A DNA stretch of 40,335 nt, from NCBI GenBank assembly GCA_946480925.1, contig CAMLLU010000051.1, positions 1-40,335 of the forward strand. Reading direction: 5' to 3'. A program made the position numbers and the translations under genes. Source of the DNA: an uncultured Rivibacter sp. Its GTDB lineage: Bacteria > Pseudomonadota > Gammaproteobacteria > Burkholderiales > Burkholderiaceae. The notes below the pieces were generated by a model. The model was given only the letters and a program-made list of their open reading frames with translations, had not been told where the DNA came from and made no database searches. Each line of letters opens with the position of its first letter. The first letter of the stretch is position 1. Shown in pieces: positions 7,656 through 16,533 of this stretch.

Positions 7656-8091
7656 GGTCGCCTCCTCTTGTTGCCGATGTGATGTGCGCGCATGTCAGTG
7701 CTCCATGACGCTGCGCGCCACCTGCGATGCATGAAACGCTGTCAGAACTCCTTCACCGCAGAGGCGCGGAGGACTCGCGGAGAAATACAGGTCTTCTCCG
7801 CGGTTCTCCTCGTCCTCTGCGCCTCCGCAGTGAATGAATTGGGGTTTCACGTCAGTTGTCCATGGCGCCGAAACGGCACCGTCGACGCATGAACCTCTGC
7901 GCCGCGTCCAGCGGTCGCAGCCCAGCGGACGCCGCGGATCCGGCTTCGCCGGTCCGCTGGCGTGCCTTGCAGGCCGCGCCGGGTCTTGCGACCCGGCCGC
8001 TCGCCAGGCGCGAAACGTCCACAGGACCTTTCGTGTCCGGGCTCGCCCCCCTTGAGGGGGTGCGGCGAAGCCGCTACGGAGGTGGTTCACT
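7656..8091. other. 436-bp non-coding gap upstream of vgrG with palindromic repeats
   Basis: I see no convincing gene in this interval. It holds the large palindrome at 7752-7835, a smaller hairpin around the ccggcttcgccgg core (about 7938-7955), and two adjacent hairpins, cccccttgaggggg (about 8046-8060) and tgcggcgaagccgc (about 8060-8075). These are typical dispersed GC-rich elements of Burkholderiales. The gap probably separates transcription of the clpV/effector genes from that of vgrG, so a vgrG promoter is expected here, but no clear -35/-10 pair stands out. Confidence 0.5.
7752..7835. repeat. Large imperfect palindromic repeat, copy 1
   Basis: The left arm ttcaccgcagaggcgcggag (7752 onward) and right arm ending ctgcgcctccgcagtgaa (about 7817-7834) are inverted copies. 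Inner arms cgcggagaa and ttctccgcg also pair. The same design with diverged sequence occurs at 22389-22486, so this is a dispersed family rather than a gene-specific terminator. It is intergenic in both cases and beside T6SS transcription-unit starts. Confidence 0.75.
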
Positions 8092-8493
8092 TCAGCCTCC
8101 GTGCGATGCGGCCAGCCTGGCCTTGAGCTTGTGCCAGTCGGCGCGCGCGGCGCTGGCGCCGCGCACCGCACGCACGGCGCGGCCGATGGCCTTTTGCACC
8201 GCGCCCTGCCCTGCGCGCTGGCGGATCTGCGCTTCGAGCCAGTCGATGTCGAAGCCCTGCCACTCACCGGCCGGCACGTTCAGGTTGTCGGCCAGCACGG
8301 GCTCGAGTTCTTCGGTGAACACGCGTTCCAGTTCGTCGCTGCCCAGGCCGGTACCTGCCAGCACCTGGGCAATGCGCGCGAAGTCGCGCTCGCCGAGTTC
8401 TGTGTCGAGAAACAGCTCCGACAGCGCCGCGCGGGCCGCGCGCAAGCGGGCGCCGGTTTCTGCGGTCTTGTCGTTGGCGTTGTTGTCGTTCAA
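8092..8493 (-). CDS. DUF7079-family protein, putative immunity partner
   Basis: A 133-residue protein with the DUF7079 pattern: ARAALSELFLDTELGERDFARIAQVL near the N-terminus, then LGSDELERVFTEELEPVLADNL and GEWQGFDIDWLE. I judge it all-alpha and cytoplasmic. The best start is TTG at 8493, overlapping the upstream gene's TGA (TTTTTGA). It has a GAAGG site 5-7 bp before it; the longer open frame upstream lies inside the effector gene. Tight coupling right behind a membrane-active-looking protein suggests toxin/immunity pairing. An immunity protein against a pore former would usually be membrane-bound, and this one has no membrane segment, which weakens the idea. Confidence 0.65.
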   Translation of the reverse strand: MNDNNANDKTAETGARLRAARAALSELFLDTELGERDFARIAQVLAGTGLGSDELERVFTEELEPVLADNLNVPAGEWQGFDIDWLEAQIRQRAGQGAVQKAIGRAVRAVRGASAARADWHKLKARLAASHGG

Positions 8494-9356
8494 AAACCTT
8501 CTCCCAGCCAGTCGGCGAATTCGCGCAACTGTTCGTCGTAGATGTCGGCAGCCGTGCTGCCCGCCAGCGCGCCCATGATGCCGCCCACCAGGAACAGTGC
8601 CGTGCTGCACACCGGCGCCCCAGGCCCGCACACGAGGCCGGTGGCCGCGCCCGCAATCGCGCCGCCGGCCACGCCGCCGCCCAGCACCAGGCCTTCGCGC
8701 AGGCCTGCATGCACCTTGTTCTGCGCCGTCCAGATGTTGTAGGCCGAGATGGCCACGGTGAACGCCAGGCAACCGCGGCCCACGAGGCGCCAGCGCGGGA
8801 TGCTCGCAGTGACGCTGGCACGCGAGCGGCCTGCCGATTCGATGATGCTTTCGAAGACCTGGCGGCGCTCGGCCACGCTGAGCTGCTCAAACGTGCGGCC
8901 GGGGAAGAGCTTGGCCACCTTCTCTTCCACCAGCGCGGCCAGCGACTTGCCGGCGGCCTTGAGCCGCTCGGCCTGCGCGCGGCCCATCACGCTGCTTTGC
9001 AGGCGTGCCTCTTCCATGATGGCGTTGCGCATCTCCACCGCGAAGCGGGCGCCTTCCTGCGCGGTGGCGCGGCCGGCACGCACGTCTTCGAGCACCTGCA
9101 GCGACATCTGGCGGATCTTGCGCACGTAGTTCTCGCGCACGCCCGCATCGTTGATGAAGGCACGGCCGAAGTTGAGCGCAGTGGCTTCGAGCGCGGCCAG
9201 TGCCTCGCGCAGCGCGTTGAACTCCTGCACGCGGCTGGCCTGCGCGCCCACCACGCCCGGCGTGCCGCTGGGCTGCAGGCACAGGCTGCCGTCTGCCAGC
9301 GGCGCGGGCGCGCGCGTCTGCGAGCACAAGACGCCAGGGGCGCTGCCGCCAGCCAT
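8490..9356 (-). CDS. Glycine-zipper membrane protein, candidate T6SS effector
   Basis: A 288-residue protein. Residues about 40-185 are charged and helical. Residues about 200-270 form two or three hydrophobic segments with glycine-zipper spacing (EGLVLGGGVAGGAIAGAATGLVCG, then a STALFLVGGIMGALAGSTAADIYD run). It ends in an acidic amphipathic tail. There is no signal peptide. Glycine-zipper hairpins after a soluble helical region are seen in pore-forming or membrane-inserting T6SS effectors, but no named family is recognised. It starts 2 bp after the TPR-methyltransferase stop and overlaps the DUF7079 gene. The effector role is an inference from context and hydrophobic pattern; a structural accessory protein is the alternative. 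Confidence 0.6.
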   Translation of the reverse strand: MAGGSAPGVLCSQTRAPAPLADGSLCLQPSGTPGVVGAQASRVQEFNALREALAALEATALNFGRAFINDAGVRENYVRKIRQMSLQVLEDVRAGRATAQEGARFAVEMRNAIMEEARLQSSVMGRAQAERLKAAGKSLAALVEEKVAKLFPGRTFEQLSVAERRQVFESIIESAGRSRASVTASIPRWRLVGRGCLAFTVAISAYNIWTAQNKVHAGLREGLVLGGGVAGGAIAGAATGLVCGPGAPVCSTALFLVGGIMGALAGSTAADIYDEQLREFADWLGEGF

Positions 9357-9358
9357 GT

Positions 9359-10768
9359 TCAGGCTCCCAGCACCGCAGCGCCTTCGCGTGCGGTGGCTGT
9401 GGGTTGTCGGGCCGGTGTCTGCGCCGTCACCAGCCAGCCTTCCACCGGCTTGCCGCCTTCGGTGCGCAGGTGCACGCGTTGCAGCGAAACCGGTGCAAAG
9501 CCGGCGGCCGCCAGCACTTCGCGCACGTAGCCTTCGCGGTGGCTGTAGCGGCCATGCGGGTGGAGGTGGTAGCCCGGGCCGGCTGCGTCACCCTCCAGCG
9601 CCTCGACGGTGAACACGAAGCCGCCCCTCGGCCGAAGCGCCCGCGCCGTGGCGCGTGCCACCTCGTGCAGCTCACCGAAGTAGCACAAGGTGTCTGCCGA
9701 AACGATGAGGTCATAGCTCGAAGCCTGCGCAGCCTCGATGAAGGCGGTGAGCTCCGCCTTCATCAGCTCGTCGTACACCTGCCGCGGCTCGGCCTTGGCG
9801 AGCATCTGCGCCGACAGGTCCACGCCGACCAGCCTGCGTGAATAGGGCTTCAGAAGCGGGCCGCACAGGCCGGTGCCGCAGCCGGCGTCGAGCACCGTCA
9901 GCGTTTGCTGCGCCGGCCCGCACAGCGCGGCCACGGCCTGCGAGATGAGCTCCGGCGCCCGGTAGTGCAGCCGCGCGAGCTTGGCGTCGAAGCTGTCGGC
10001 AAAGCGGTCGAACACGTTCTGCACGTAGCCGTCGTCGGCACGCTGCGGCACGTTCTCGCCGGTGCAAGCGGCCAGATAGTGGCGCGGCACGGGGTTGCCG
10101 GGCTCGTCGGCCATCCACTCGCGATACACCTGCGTGGCCTCTTCGAGCCGGCCCAGCGTGTAGTAGGCGACCCCGAGCAACTTGCGCGCCTGCGAGTGGC
10201 GCGGCATCAGCACCAGGGCTTCGCAATAGGCCGTGAGCGCCTCGCTCTTGCGGCCCAGCGCATCGAGCAGGCTGCCAAGGTTGGTGTAGGCGTCGGCGTA
10301 GCTGGGGTTGAGCTCGATGGCGCGGCGGTAGGCGGCTTCGGCCTCCACTGGCCGCTGCTGGTGGCGTCGCAGCGCGCCGAGGTTGTTCTGGATGTCGTGG
10401 CGGTCGGGCGCGAGCCGTGCAGCCTCTTCGTAGGCCTGCGCAGCTTCATCGACGCGGCCCATTTCGAGCAGCACGTTGCCGGCGTTGTTGTGCCAGTCGG
10501 GCACCGTGGCGGTGAGCTCGATCGAGCGGCGAATGAGCTCCAGGGCCTTTTCGCTGCGGCCGCGCTGGTGTTGCAGCACCCCCATGAAGTGCAGCGCGTC
10601 GGCGTTGGCGGGCGCGACCTTCAGGATGCGTTCGTAGAGCTTCTCGGCGTCGTCGAGCCCGCCCTGCCGGTGCATGGCCACGGCGAGTTGCAGCGCATCG
10701 CGCAGGTTCAGCGCGACGGGAGTGCGGTTCGTCCTGTTCATGCGGTTCGTGCGGCGAGGGCGGCTCAT
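9359..10768 (-). CDS. TPR protein fused to a class I SAM-dependent methyltransferase
   Basis: A 469-residue protein. About residues 20-230 contain roughly six tetratricopeptide repeats (for example ADALHFMGVLQHQRGRSEKA and YADAYTNLGSLLDALGRKSEA). About 250-440 is a Rossmann-type methyltransferase with motif I VLDAGCGTGLCG (about 292-303), a VGVDLSAQMLAKA acidic strand and an LIVSADTLCYFG motif IV. The substrate is unknown; TPR arms usually bind protein. It sits between clpV and the glycine-zipper gene in what looks like one transcript. The ATG at 10768 is used; ATG 10741 is an alternative, and neither has a strong ribosome site. It could modify a T6SS component or effector, or act as a chaperone through the TPR part. 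Confidence 0.85.
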   Translation of the reverse strand: MSRPRRTNRMNRTNRTPVALNLRDALQLAVAMHRQGGLDDAEKLYERILKVAPANADALHFMGVLQHQRGRSEKALELIRRSIELTATVPDWHNNAGNVLLEMGRVDEAAQAYEEAARLAPDRHDIQNNLGALRRHQQRPVEAEAAYRRAIELNPSYADAYTNLGSLLDALGRKSEALTAYCEALVLMPRHSQARKLLGVAYYTLGRLEEATQVYREWMADEPGNPVPRHYLAACTGENVPQRADDGYVQNVFDRFADSFDAKLARLHYRAPELISQAVAALCGPAQQTLTVLDAGCGTGLCGPLLKPYSRRLVGVDLSAQMLAKAEPRQVYDELMKAELTAFIEAAQASSYDLIVSADTLCYFGELHEVARATARALRPRGGFVFTVEALEGDAAGPGYHLHPHGRYSHREGYVREVLAAAGFAPVSLQRVHLRTEGGKPVEGWLVTAQTPARQPTATAREGAAVLGA

Positions 10769-10790
10769 TTCGCGTATCTCGTCTCGGCGC

Positions 10791-13520
10791 TCATGCCTCG
10801 AAGGCGTAGCTGAAATCGCTGTCCTTCACGCCCACCTTCACTGCCTGGGGCACCCCGCCTTCCATCATGCGGGTGAGGAACTCGCGGCTCAGCGCCGGCA
10901 ACATGGTGTTCGTCAAGATCGCGTCGATCATCCGCCCGCCCGATTCGCTTTCGGTGCAGCGGCTCACCACGAGTTTCACCACGTCTTCGCTGTATTCGAA
11001 CGGCACCTTGTGCCGCTCCTCGATGCGCTTCTTGATGCGACCCAGCTGCAGCTTCACGATGCGCCCCAGCATCTCGTCGGTGAGCGGGTAGTACGGAATG
11101 GTGACCAGCCGCCCCAGCAGTGCCGGCGGGAATATCTTCAGCAACGGCTCGCGCAGCGCCTTGTTCAGCCCTTCTGGGTCGGGCATCAGCTCCGGGTCCT
11201 TGCACATGCGCGCGATCACCTCGGTGCCCACGTTGGTGGTGAGCAGGATCAGCGTGTTCTTGAAGTCGATGAAGCGGCCTTCGCCGTCTTCCATGAAGCC
11301 CTTGTCGAACACCTGGAAGAAGATCTCGTGCACGTCGGAGTGGGCCTTTTCCACCTCGTCGAGCAGCACCACGCTGTAGGGCTTGCGACGCACGGCCTCG
11401 GTGAGCACGCCGCCTTCGCCATAACCCACGTACCCCGGGGGCGCGCCCTTGAGCGTGGAGACGGTGTGCGCCTCCTGGAACTCGCTCATGTTGATGGTGA
11501 TGAGGTTCTGTTCACCGCCATACAGCGCCTCGGCCAGCGCCAGCGCGGTCTCCGTCTTGCCCACGCCCGAGGTGCCGGCCAGCATGAACACGCCGATCGG
11601 CTTGTTGGGGTTGTCCAGCCCCGCGCGGGTGGTCTGGATGCGCTTGGCGATCATCTCCATCGCGTGGTCCTGGCCGATCACGCGCTGGCCCAGCAGCGTG
11701 GGCAGCTTGAGCACGGTTTCGATCTCGTTGCGCTGCATGCGGCCCACGGGAATGCCGGTCCAGTCGGCCACCACGCTGGCCACGGCCTGGTAGTCCACCG
11801 TGGGCAGGATGAGCGGGCTCTCGCCTTGCAGCGCGGTCAGCCTGGCTTGCACCCCTTTGAGCTGCTCCAGCAGGTCGGCACGGTCGCCATCGCTCAGCTT
11901 GTCGGCTTCGGGCGCCTGCTCGTCGGCTGCGGCTTCCAGCTTGCTGCCCGTGCCTTCCACCGCACGCGTACCGCCGCGCAGCTTGGCGCGAATGGCCAGC
12001 AGTTCATCGACCAGCGCCTTCTCGTCTTCCCAGCGCTTGCGCAACGTGGCCTGGCGGCCTCGCTCGGCGGCAAGCAGCGTGGTGCACTGCACTTCGCGCT
12101 CGGCCGTGTCGATGCCGATGGACTTTTCACGGCCGATGATCGACAGCTCGGTCTCCAGCGCCTCGATGTGGCGCTGCGAGTCTTCCACTTCAGCCGGCGT
12201 GGCATGCAGGCTCACGGCCACACGCGCGCAGGCAGTGTCGAGCAGGCTCACAGCCTTGTCGGGCAGCTGGCGTGCGGGGATGTAGCGGTGCGAGAGCTTC
12301 ACTGCCGCCTCGATGGCCTCGTCGAGGATCTGCACCTTGTGGTGCTTTTCCATCATGGAGGCCACCCCGCGCAGCATGAGGATGCCCTTCTTCTCGTCGG
12401 GCTCATCCACCTGCACCACCTGGAAGCGGCGCGTGAGCGCCGGGTCCTTCTCGAAGTACTTCTTGTATTCGGCCCAGGTGGTGGCGGCCACGGTGCGCAG
12501 CGTGCCGCGCGCCAGCGCGGGCTTCAGCAGGTTGGCCGCGTCGCCCGTGCCGGCCGCACCGCCCGCGCCCACCAGGGTGTGGGCCTCGTCGATGAACAGG
12601 ATGATGGGCCTGGGCGAGGCCTGCACCTCTTCGATCACCGAACGCAGCCGCTGCTCGAACTCGCCTTTCATGCTGGCACCGGCCTGCAGCAGCGCGATGT
12701 CGAGCGTGCGCAGCTCCACGTCCTTCAGCGAAGGCGGCACGTCGCCCTTGACGATGCGCTGCGCGAAGCCTTCGACCACCGCCGTCTTGCCCACGCCGGC
12801 CTCGCCGGTGAGGATGGGGTTGTTCTGCCGGCGGCGCATCAGGATGTCGATGACCTGGCGGATCTCTTCGTCGCGGCCGACGATGGGGTCCATCTTGCCG
12901 GTGCGCGCCTGTGCGGTGAGGTCCACCGTGAAGCGCTTGAGCGCTTCCTGCTTGCCCATCTGCGCCGGGGCGATGGCACCGCTGGCTTCGCCGGGCGCGG
13001 CACCGCCGGCGAGGCCTGATCCGTCGCTCGGGCCCTGCCCGTCTTCCGGCGAACCGGCCACGATCTTCGGCAGCATCTCGGAAAGGTCGTCGGGCTTGAT
13101 GCGTTCGAACTGGCGCGAGATCGCGAACAGCGCATTGCGCAGGAAGCTCGTCTTCAATGCGCCCAGCAGCACGTAGCCGCTGCGCACGGCGCCGTCGCCA
13201 TACATCAGCGAGCCATACACCCAGCCGCGCTCCACCGCGTTGGTGATGTTGTCCGACAGGTCTGAGATGGAGGTGGCGCCGCGCGGCAGGCGGTCGAGCG
13301 CGGTGGTGATGTCCTTGGCCAGCACCGACACGTCGAGCCCGTAGTGCTTGATGATGCGGTGCCAGTCGCTGTCTTGCGATTGCACGAGCTGCGCGACCCA
13401 GTGCTCCAGCTCCACGTAGGGGTTGCCCCGCAGCTTGCAGAACACGGTGGCGCCTTCGATGGCCTTGTAGGCGAGGCTGTTGAGCTTGCCGAACAGCGTG
13501 ACGCGGCTGATGTCTGCCAT
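10791..13520 (-). CDS. clpV: ClpV (TssH), sheath-disassembly AAA+ ATPase
   Basis: A 909-residue double-ring AAA+ protein of the ClpB/ClpV family. The N domain (about 1-150) binds the contracted TssB/C sheath. The first ATPase domain has Walker A GEAGVGKT (about 239-246) and Walker B ILFIDEAH. A shortened middle coiled-coil region (about 430-530) follows, then a second ATPase domain with GTSGVGKTETAL (about 650) and VVLLDEVEKAH. The family's role is to unfold contracted sheath so subunits are recycled. The segment at 160-190 is a Gly/Ser/Pro-rich linker. The ATG at 13520 follows GGAGGAAAG. It lies 14 bp after tssG and is followed after 22 bp by the TPR-methyltransferase. Confidence 0.98.
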   Translation of the reverse strand: MADISRVTLFGKLNSLAYKAIEGATVFCKLRGNPYVELEHWVAQLVQSQDSDWHRIIKHYGLDVSVLAKDITTALDRLPRGATSISDLSDNITNAVERGWVYGSLMYGDGAVRSGYVLLGALKTSFLRNALFAISRQFERIKPDDLSEMLPKIVAGSPEDGQGPSDGSGLAGGAAPGEASGAIAPAQMGKQEALKRFTVDLTAQARTGKMDPIVGRDEEIRQVIDILMRRRQNNPILTGEAGVGKTAVVEGFAQRIVKGDVPPSLKDVELRTLDIALLQAGASMKGEFEQRLRSVIEEVQASPRPIILFIDEAHTLVGAGGAAGTGDAANLLKPALARGTLRTVAATTWAEYKKYFEKDPALTRRFQVVQVDEPDEKKGILMLRGVASMMEKHHKVQILDEAIEAAVKLSHRYIPARQLPDKAVSLLDTACARVAVSLHATPAEVEDSQRHIEALETELSIIGREKSIGIDTAEREVQCTTLLAAERGRQATLRKRWEDEKALVDELLAIRAKLRGGTRAVEGTGSKLEAAADEQAPEADKLSDGDRADLLEQLKGVQARLTALQGESPLILPTVDYQAVASVVADWTGIPVGRMQRNEIETVLKLPTLLGQRVIGQDHAMEMIAKRIQTTRAGLDNPNKPIGVFMLAGTSGVGKTETALALAEALYGGEQNLITINMSEFQEAHTVSTLKGAPPGYVGYGEGGVLTEAVRRKPYSVVLLDEVEKAHSDVHEIFFQVFDKGFMEDGEGRFIDFKNTLILLTTNVGTEVIARMCKDPELMPDPEGLNKALREPLLKIFPPALLGRLVTIPYYPLTDEMLGRIVKLQLGRIKKRIEERHKVPFEYSEDVVKLVVSRCTESESGGRMIDAILTNTMLPALSREFLTRMMEGGVPQAVKVGVKDSDFSYAFEA

Positions 13521-13534
13521 GGTTCTTTCCTCCG

Positions 13535-14677
13535 CTAGGGTGAGGCCGTCTCGACCGCCTGCTGCTGCAGGCGACGCGGCGGCGCAGCCCAGCGGCGTGA
13601 CTGGGCGCGATAGCGCTCGGGGTACAGCGTCAACGAATCGACGTCGCTCTCGTCACGCCGCCGGCCGATCCAGGTGCCCCAGCCGAGCCGGCCGCGGCCA
13701 CCCAGTTCAGCCGCCGGCACTTCGGCGCGCTTGAGCACCAGGCGCACGTCCCACTCGAGTTCGTGCCCCACGTAGTGCCTCACCCAGTCGGCCAACGCAC
13801 CGAGGGCGCTGCCCGTGGGCAGGAAGCCCAGGTACTGCGCGAGCCCCAGAGGGCCGACGTGGATGCGGAACTTGTGCTGCCGGTCCCACACCTTGTGGCC
13901 GGCCACGGCGCCCACGCCGAGCTGTGCGGTGGCGCCCAGCTGGCGATCGGTACGCGAAGGCAGGCGGGTGCGTTCGCTCCTCGGCAACTCCATCCAGTGG
14001 CCGACGAACGACTCCACGCGCACCGGCACCTTGAAGTAGCCCGTCAGCACCGCGGCCAGGCCGTCGGCGTTGCGCACCTGGCGCACCTGGCGGCCGGCGA
14101 AAAACAGCTTGGCATGGTCGCTCACCGCGTCTCTGCCGCGATAGGCCTGCGTGCCGGTGCCGAACAGCGAACCCACGTAATCGGCAAAGCGGTCGGTGCC
14201 CGGCCGGTCGAGGCTCACCGTGGGTTGGGCCTGTGCCCATGCACGGTAGAACAGCAGCAGCAGGCGGTGGTGGAAGACGTCTGCAAAACGCGCGAAGGTG
14301 TTGTCGCCGTGGTGCAGCACGCGTTCGCGCGCGTAGTCTGAAAGGTGCAGCGGCAGTGGGCCTTGCGGCCCGAAGAGGCCGAAGAAGCGCACGCCCAACC
14401 GCGGTGGCCGCCCGGCCTTGCCGGGCTCGAACGACGACAGTGCCGCCGGCGCGAAGTCCAGCGCCGGCTCCTGGCCCAGGCGCAGCGGCTCGCCTGCGGG
14501 GCGTGGTGCGGTGCCCAGGCGAGGCAGCGCAGCGTGAGCGCATTCGATGCGCCGCAGCGCCATGTAGAAGTCGTGCGTGTACGGCTCGGCGGCCAGCGCG
14601 GCGAACAGATCGCCTTGCCCAGCCGGCTGCTGCGGCCGCGGCGTGGAGGCTCTCACAGAATCGGCCGGCTTCCGCAT
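13535..14677 (-). CDS. tssG: TssG, T6SS baseplate protein
   Basis: A 380-residue TssG (ImpH/VasB) protein. Hallmarks are YTHDFYMALRRIE near residue 35, a VRFFGLFGPQGPLPLHLSDYARER block near 110 that is the family signature, and a C-terminal LGFLPTGSALGALADWVRHYVG segment. TssG forms the baseplate wedge with TssE and TssF and contacts TssK. The ATG at 14677 has GGAGG six bases ahead and overlaps the 3' end of tssF by 25 bp. The frame stays open far upstream only because it runs antiphase through tssF. Confidence 0.95.
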   Translation of the reverse strand: MRKPADSVRASTPRPQQPAGQGDLFAALAAEPYTHDFYMALRRIECAHAALPRLGTAPRPAGEPLRLGQEPALDFAPAALSSFEPGKAGRPPRLGVRFFGLFGPQGPLPLHLSDYARERVLHHGDNTFARFADVFHHRLLLLFYRAWAQAQPTVSLDRPGTDRFADYVGSLFGTGTQAYRGRDAVSDHAKLFFAGRQVRQVRNADGLAAVLTGYFKVPVRVESFVGHWMELPRSERTRLPSRTDRQLGATAQLGVGAVAGHKVWDRQHKFRIHVGPLGLAQYLGFLPTGSALGALADWVRHYVGHELEWDVRLVLKRAEVPAAELGGRGRLGWGTWIGRRRDESDVDSLTLYPERYRAQSRRWAAPPRRLQQQAVETASP

Positions 14678-16527
14678 CGCGGCCTCCAACGCATGACCTC
14701 GCCGCGCTCTTGCGAGCGCAGCACGGTTTCGGTGAACGAATTGATCGACACGTGGCGCGCGAGGAAGTGCTCCATCACGCTGCCGAAGAGAAACGGGCTG
14801 GCGCCACGGAAGGCGAACTCGTCCACTTCGAGCTCCACTTCCACACCGCGGCCGAAGGTGATGGGCCCTGCCGCCGGCAGCCGCCGCGTGGTGGACCGCG
14901 TGCGCACCGAGCGCATGCCCTCGATCTGCTTGCGCTGGCCGTCGTCGCTGGTCCCGGCATACAGCTCCAGCAGCTGGCGCAATGCAGCCGCGCCTTCGTG
15001 CGAGTCGGTGTCGAGCAGCGACAGGTAGTTGAGCGACAGGTGGTTCACGAAGCGCCAGGCCGTCTGGCCTTCGCGCATCACCGAGCCGGGTTTGGAAGGG
15101 CCCTTGATGCAACGCACGCCTTCCACCGGCGCGGCGCGCTCGAGCATGAAGTCGCCCTTCTCGGCGCCCAGCGGCATGAGCAGCGGCAGGTCGCGGTTGG
15201 TGCACAGCGCGCTCACCGCGAGCTGGCGCAGGTCTTCGGCGAAAGGTGCCTCCTTCGGGTCGACCAGCGAGATGAACACCTCGCTGCCGATGTACGACGT
15301 ACGCGCGCCGTGGCGCTTCTGCGCCATCGACGGCAGGCGCGGCTCGCGCTGCATCGAGTAGTAGGCGGCGTGCGCGGCGTCTTCGGTGTGGAAGGCCGCG
15401 TAGAACGGCAGGAAGCTGCGTTCGCTGTCGGCACCCACGCCATAGCCGTTCACCGCGGTGATGCTGTGGATCTCGTAGTCCATCGGCCGCGTGCGGTCGG
15501 GCACCACGTGGTAGTCCCAGGTGCCCTGGGTCACGTGGATGCGGTCGCAGCGGCGCTCGAACAGGTTGACGGCCGGCGCGCAGTGCAGCGAGAAGTGGCT
15601 CGCGTTGACCACGTTCTCGAGCGCGGCGTCGGCACGGTCGAATAGCAGCACGATCTCGAGCTCGTCGCCGGCGTGGCGCTGCAGCACGGGTGCAAGGCCC
15701 GCTACGTCGAAGAACAAGAAGCGCTGCGGGAAGGCGAAATACTCCTGCAGCAACCGGTAGCCCTGGAAGCCGCGCAGCGACACCGGCAGCAGCGCTTCTT
15801 CGTCCTCGTAGCCCACGGGTTGCACGGCGGAGGCCGGCAGCAGCTGGTGCCACGGCACCGGCCGTGCAGGCGGCAGCACCAGCACGCCGAGCGTGCGGCC
15901 GACGATGAGCTCGTGCAGCTTGTAGGCCACGTCGTCGGCGCCGCTCAGGTGGATGTTCAGGCGATCGAGCTCGATGTCCTTGAACTGCAGGCCTGCGGTG
16001 GCGTGCAGCTTCAGGCGCACGCCAGCCTTCACCTTGCGGCCGATGGGCAAGGCGGCCAGAGGCAGGTCGGGCGCGAACGAGAAGTACTCGGCCGACGTGA
16101 CCTCGAGCGGCCACATCGTCACTTCGTGCCCGGTGCGGAACTGGCAGGCCGTGCCGTCGGCCTTGCTGGCGAAGCTGCGCATGAGGCTGCCGCGCGGCAG
16201 CGTGAAGCCGCGCGCGAGGTTGCCGTCACCGAGATCGGGCTGGAAGTGCGCGATCAGCATCGACGGCGTGGGCGCCAGGTAATTGGGGTAGACGATCTCG
16301 AGCAGCCGCTGCGTGAAGCGCGGGAACTCGGCGTCGAGCTTGAGCTGCACGCGGGCCGCCAGGAAGGCAAAGCCTTCGAGCAGGCGCTCCACGTAGGGGT
16401 CGGCCACCTCGATGCCGTCCATGCCCAGGCGTGCGGCGATCTTCGGAAACTGCAACGCGAACTCGGCACCCATCTCGCGCAGGTGCTGCAGTTCCTGGTT
16501 GTAGTAGCGAAGCAGCCGCGGGTCCAT
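14653..16527 (-). CDS. tssF: TssF, T6SS baseplate protein
   Basis: A 624-residue TssF (ImpG/VasA) protein starting with the diagnostic MDPRLLRYYNQELQHLREMGAEFA. It continues with FPKIAARLGM and DPYVERLLEGFAFLAARVQLKLDAEFP, the most conserved part of the family. The C-terminal FVNHLSLNYLSL and VEHFLARHVSINSFTETVL-like strings also fit. It is a wedge component of the baseplate, at the usual length. It starts 6 bp after the tssE stop and overlaps tssG, so tssE-F-G are translationally linked. No clear ribosome site precedes its ATG, which fits reinitiation. Confidence 0.97.
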   Translation of the reverse strand: MDPRLLRYYNQELQHLREMGAEFALQFPKIAARLGMDGIEVADPYVERLLEGFAFLAARVQLKLDAEFPRFTQRLLEIVYPNYLAPTPSMLIAHFQPDLGDGNLARGFTLPRGSLMRSFASKADGTACQFRTGHEVTMWPLEVTSAEYFSFAPDLPLAALPIGRKVKAGVRLKLHATAGLQFKDIELDRLNIHLSGADDVAYKLHELIVGRTLGVLVLPPARPVPWHQLLPASAVQPVGYEDEEALLPVSLRGFQGYRLLQEYFAFPQRFLFFDVAGLAPVLQRHAGDELEIVLLFDRADAALENVVNASHFSLHCAPAVNLFERRCDRIHVTQGTWDYHVVPDRTRPMDYEIHSITAVNGYGVGADSERSFLPFYAAFHTEDAAHAAYYSMQREPRLPSMAQKRHGARTSYIGSEVFISLVDPKEAPFAEDLRQLAVSALCTNRDLPLLMPLGAEKGDFMLERAAPVEGVRCIKGPSKPGSVMREGQTAWRFVNHLSLNYLSLLDTDSHEGAAALRQLLELYAGTSDDGQRKQIEGMRSVRTRSTTRRLPAAGPITFGRGVEVELEVDEFAFRGASPFLFGSVMEHFLARHVSINSFTETVLRSQERGEVMRWRPRCGSRPIL

Positions 16528-16533
16528 GTCGTG

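Noticed and set aside
5331..7682. A 783-codon open frame on the plus strand opposite vgrG
   Set aside because: It mirrors vgrG codon structure in high-GC DNA, has a low-complexity repetitive product from the 48-bp repeats, and no family features.
10674..13019. A 781-codon plus-strand frame opposite clpV
   Set aside because: It is the antisense of a certain clpV gene; the product is His/Ala/Gly-rich with no domain.
14678..16114. A longer tssG frame running antiphase through tssF
   Set aside because: The extra 478 codons overlap the certain tssF gene and are Arg/Ala low-complexity. The ATG at 14677 has a good ribosome site.
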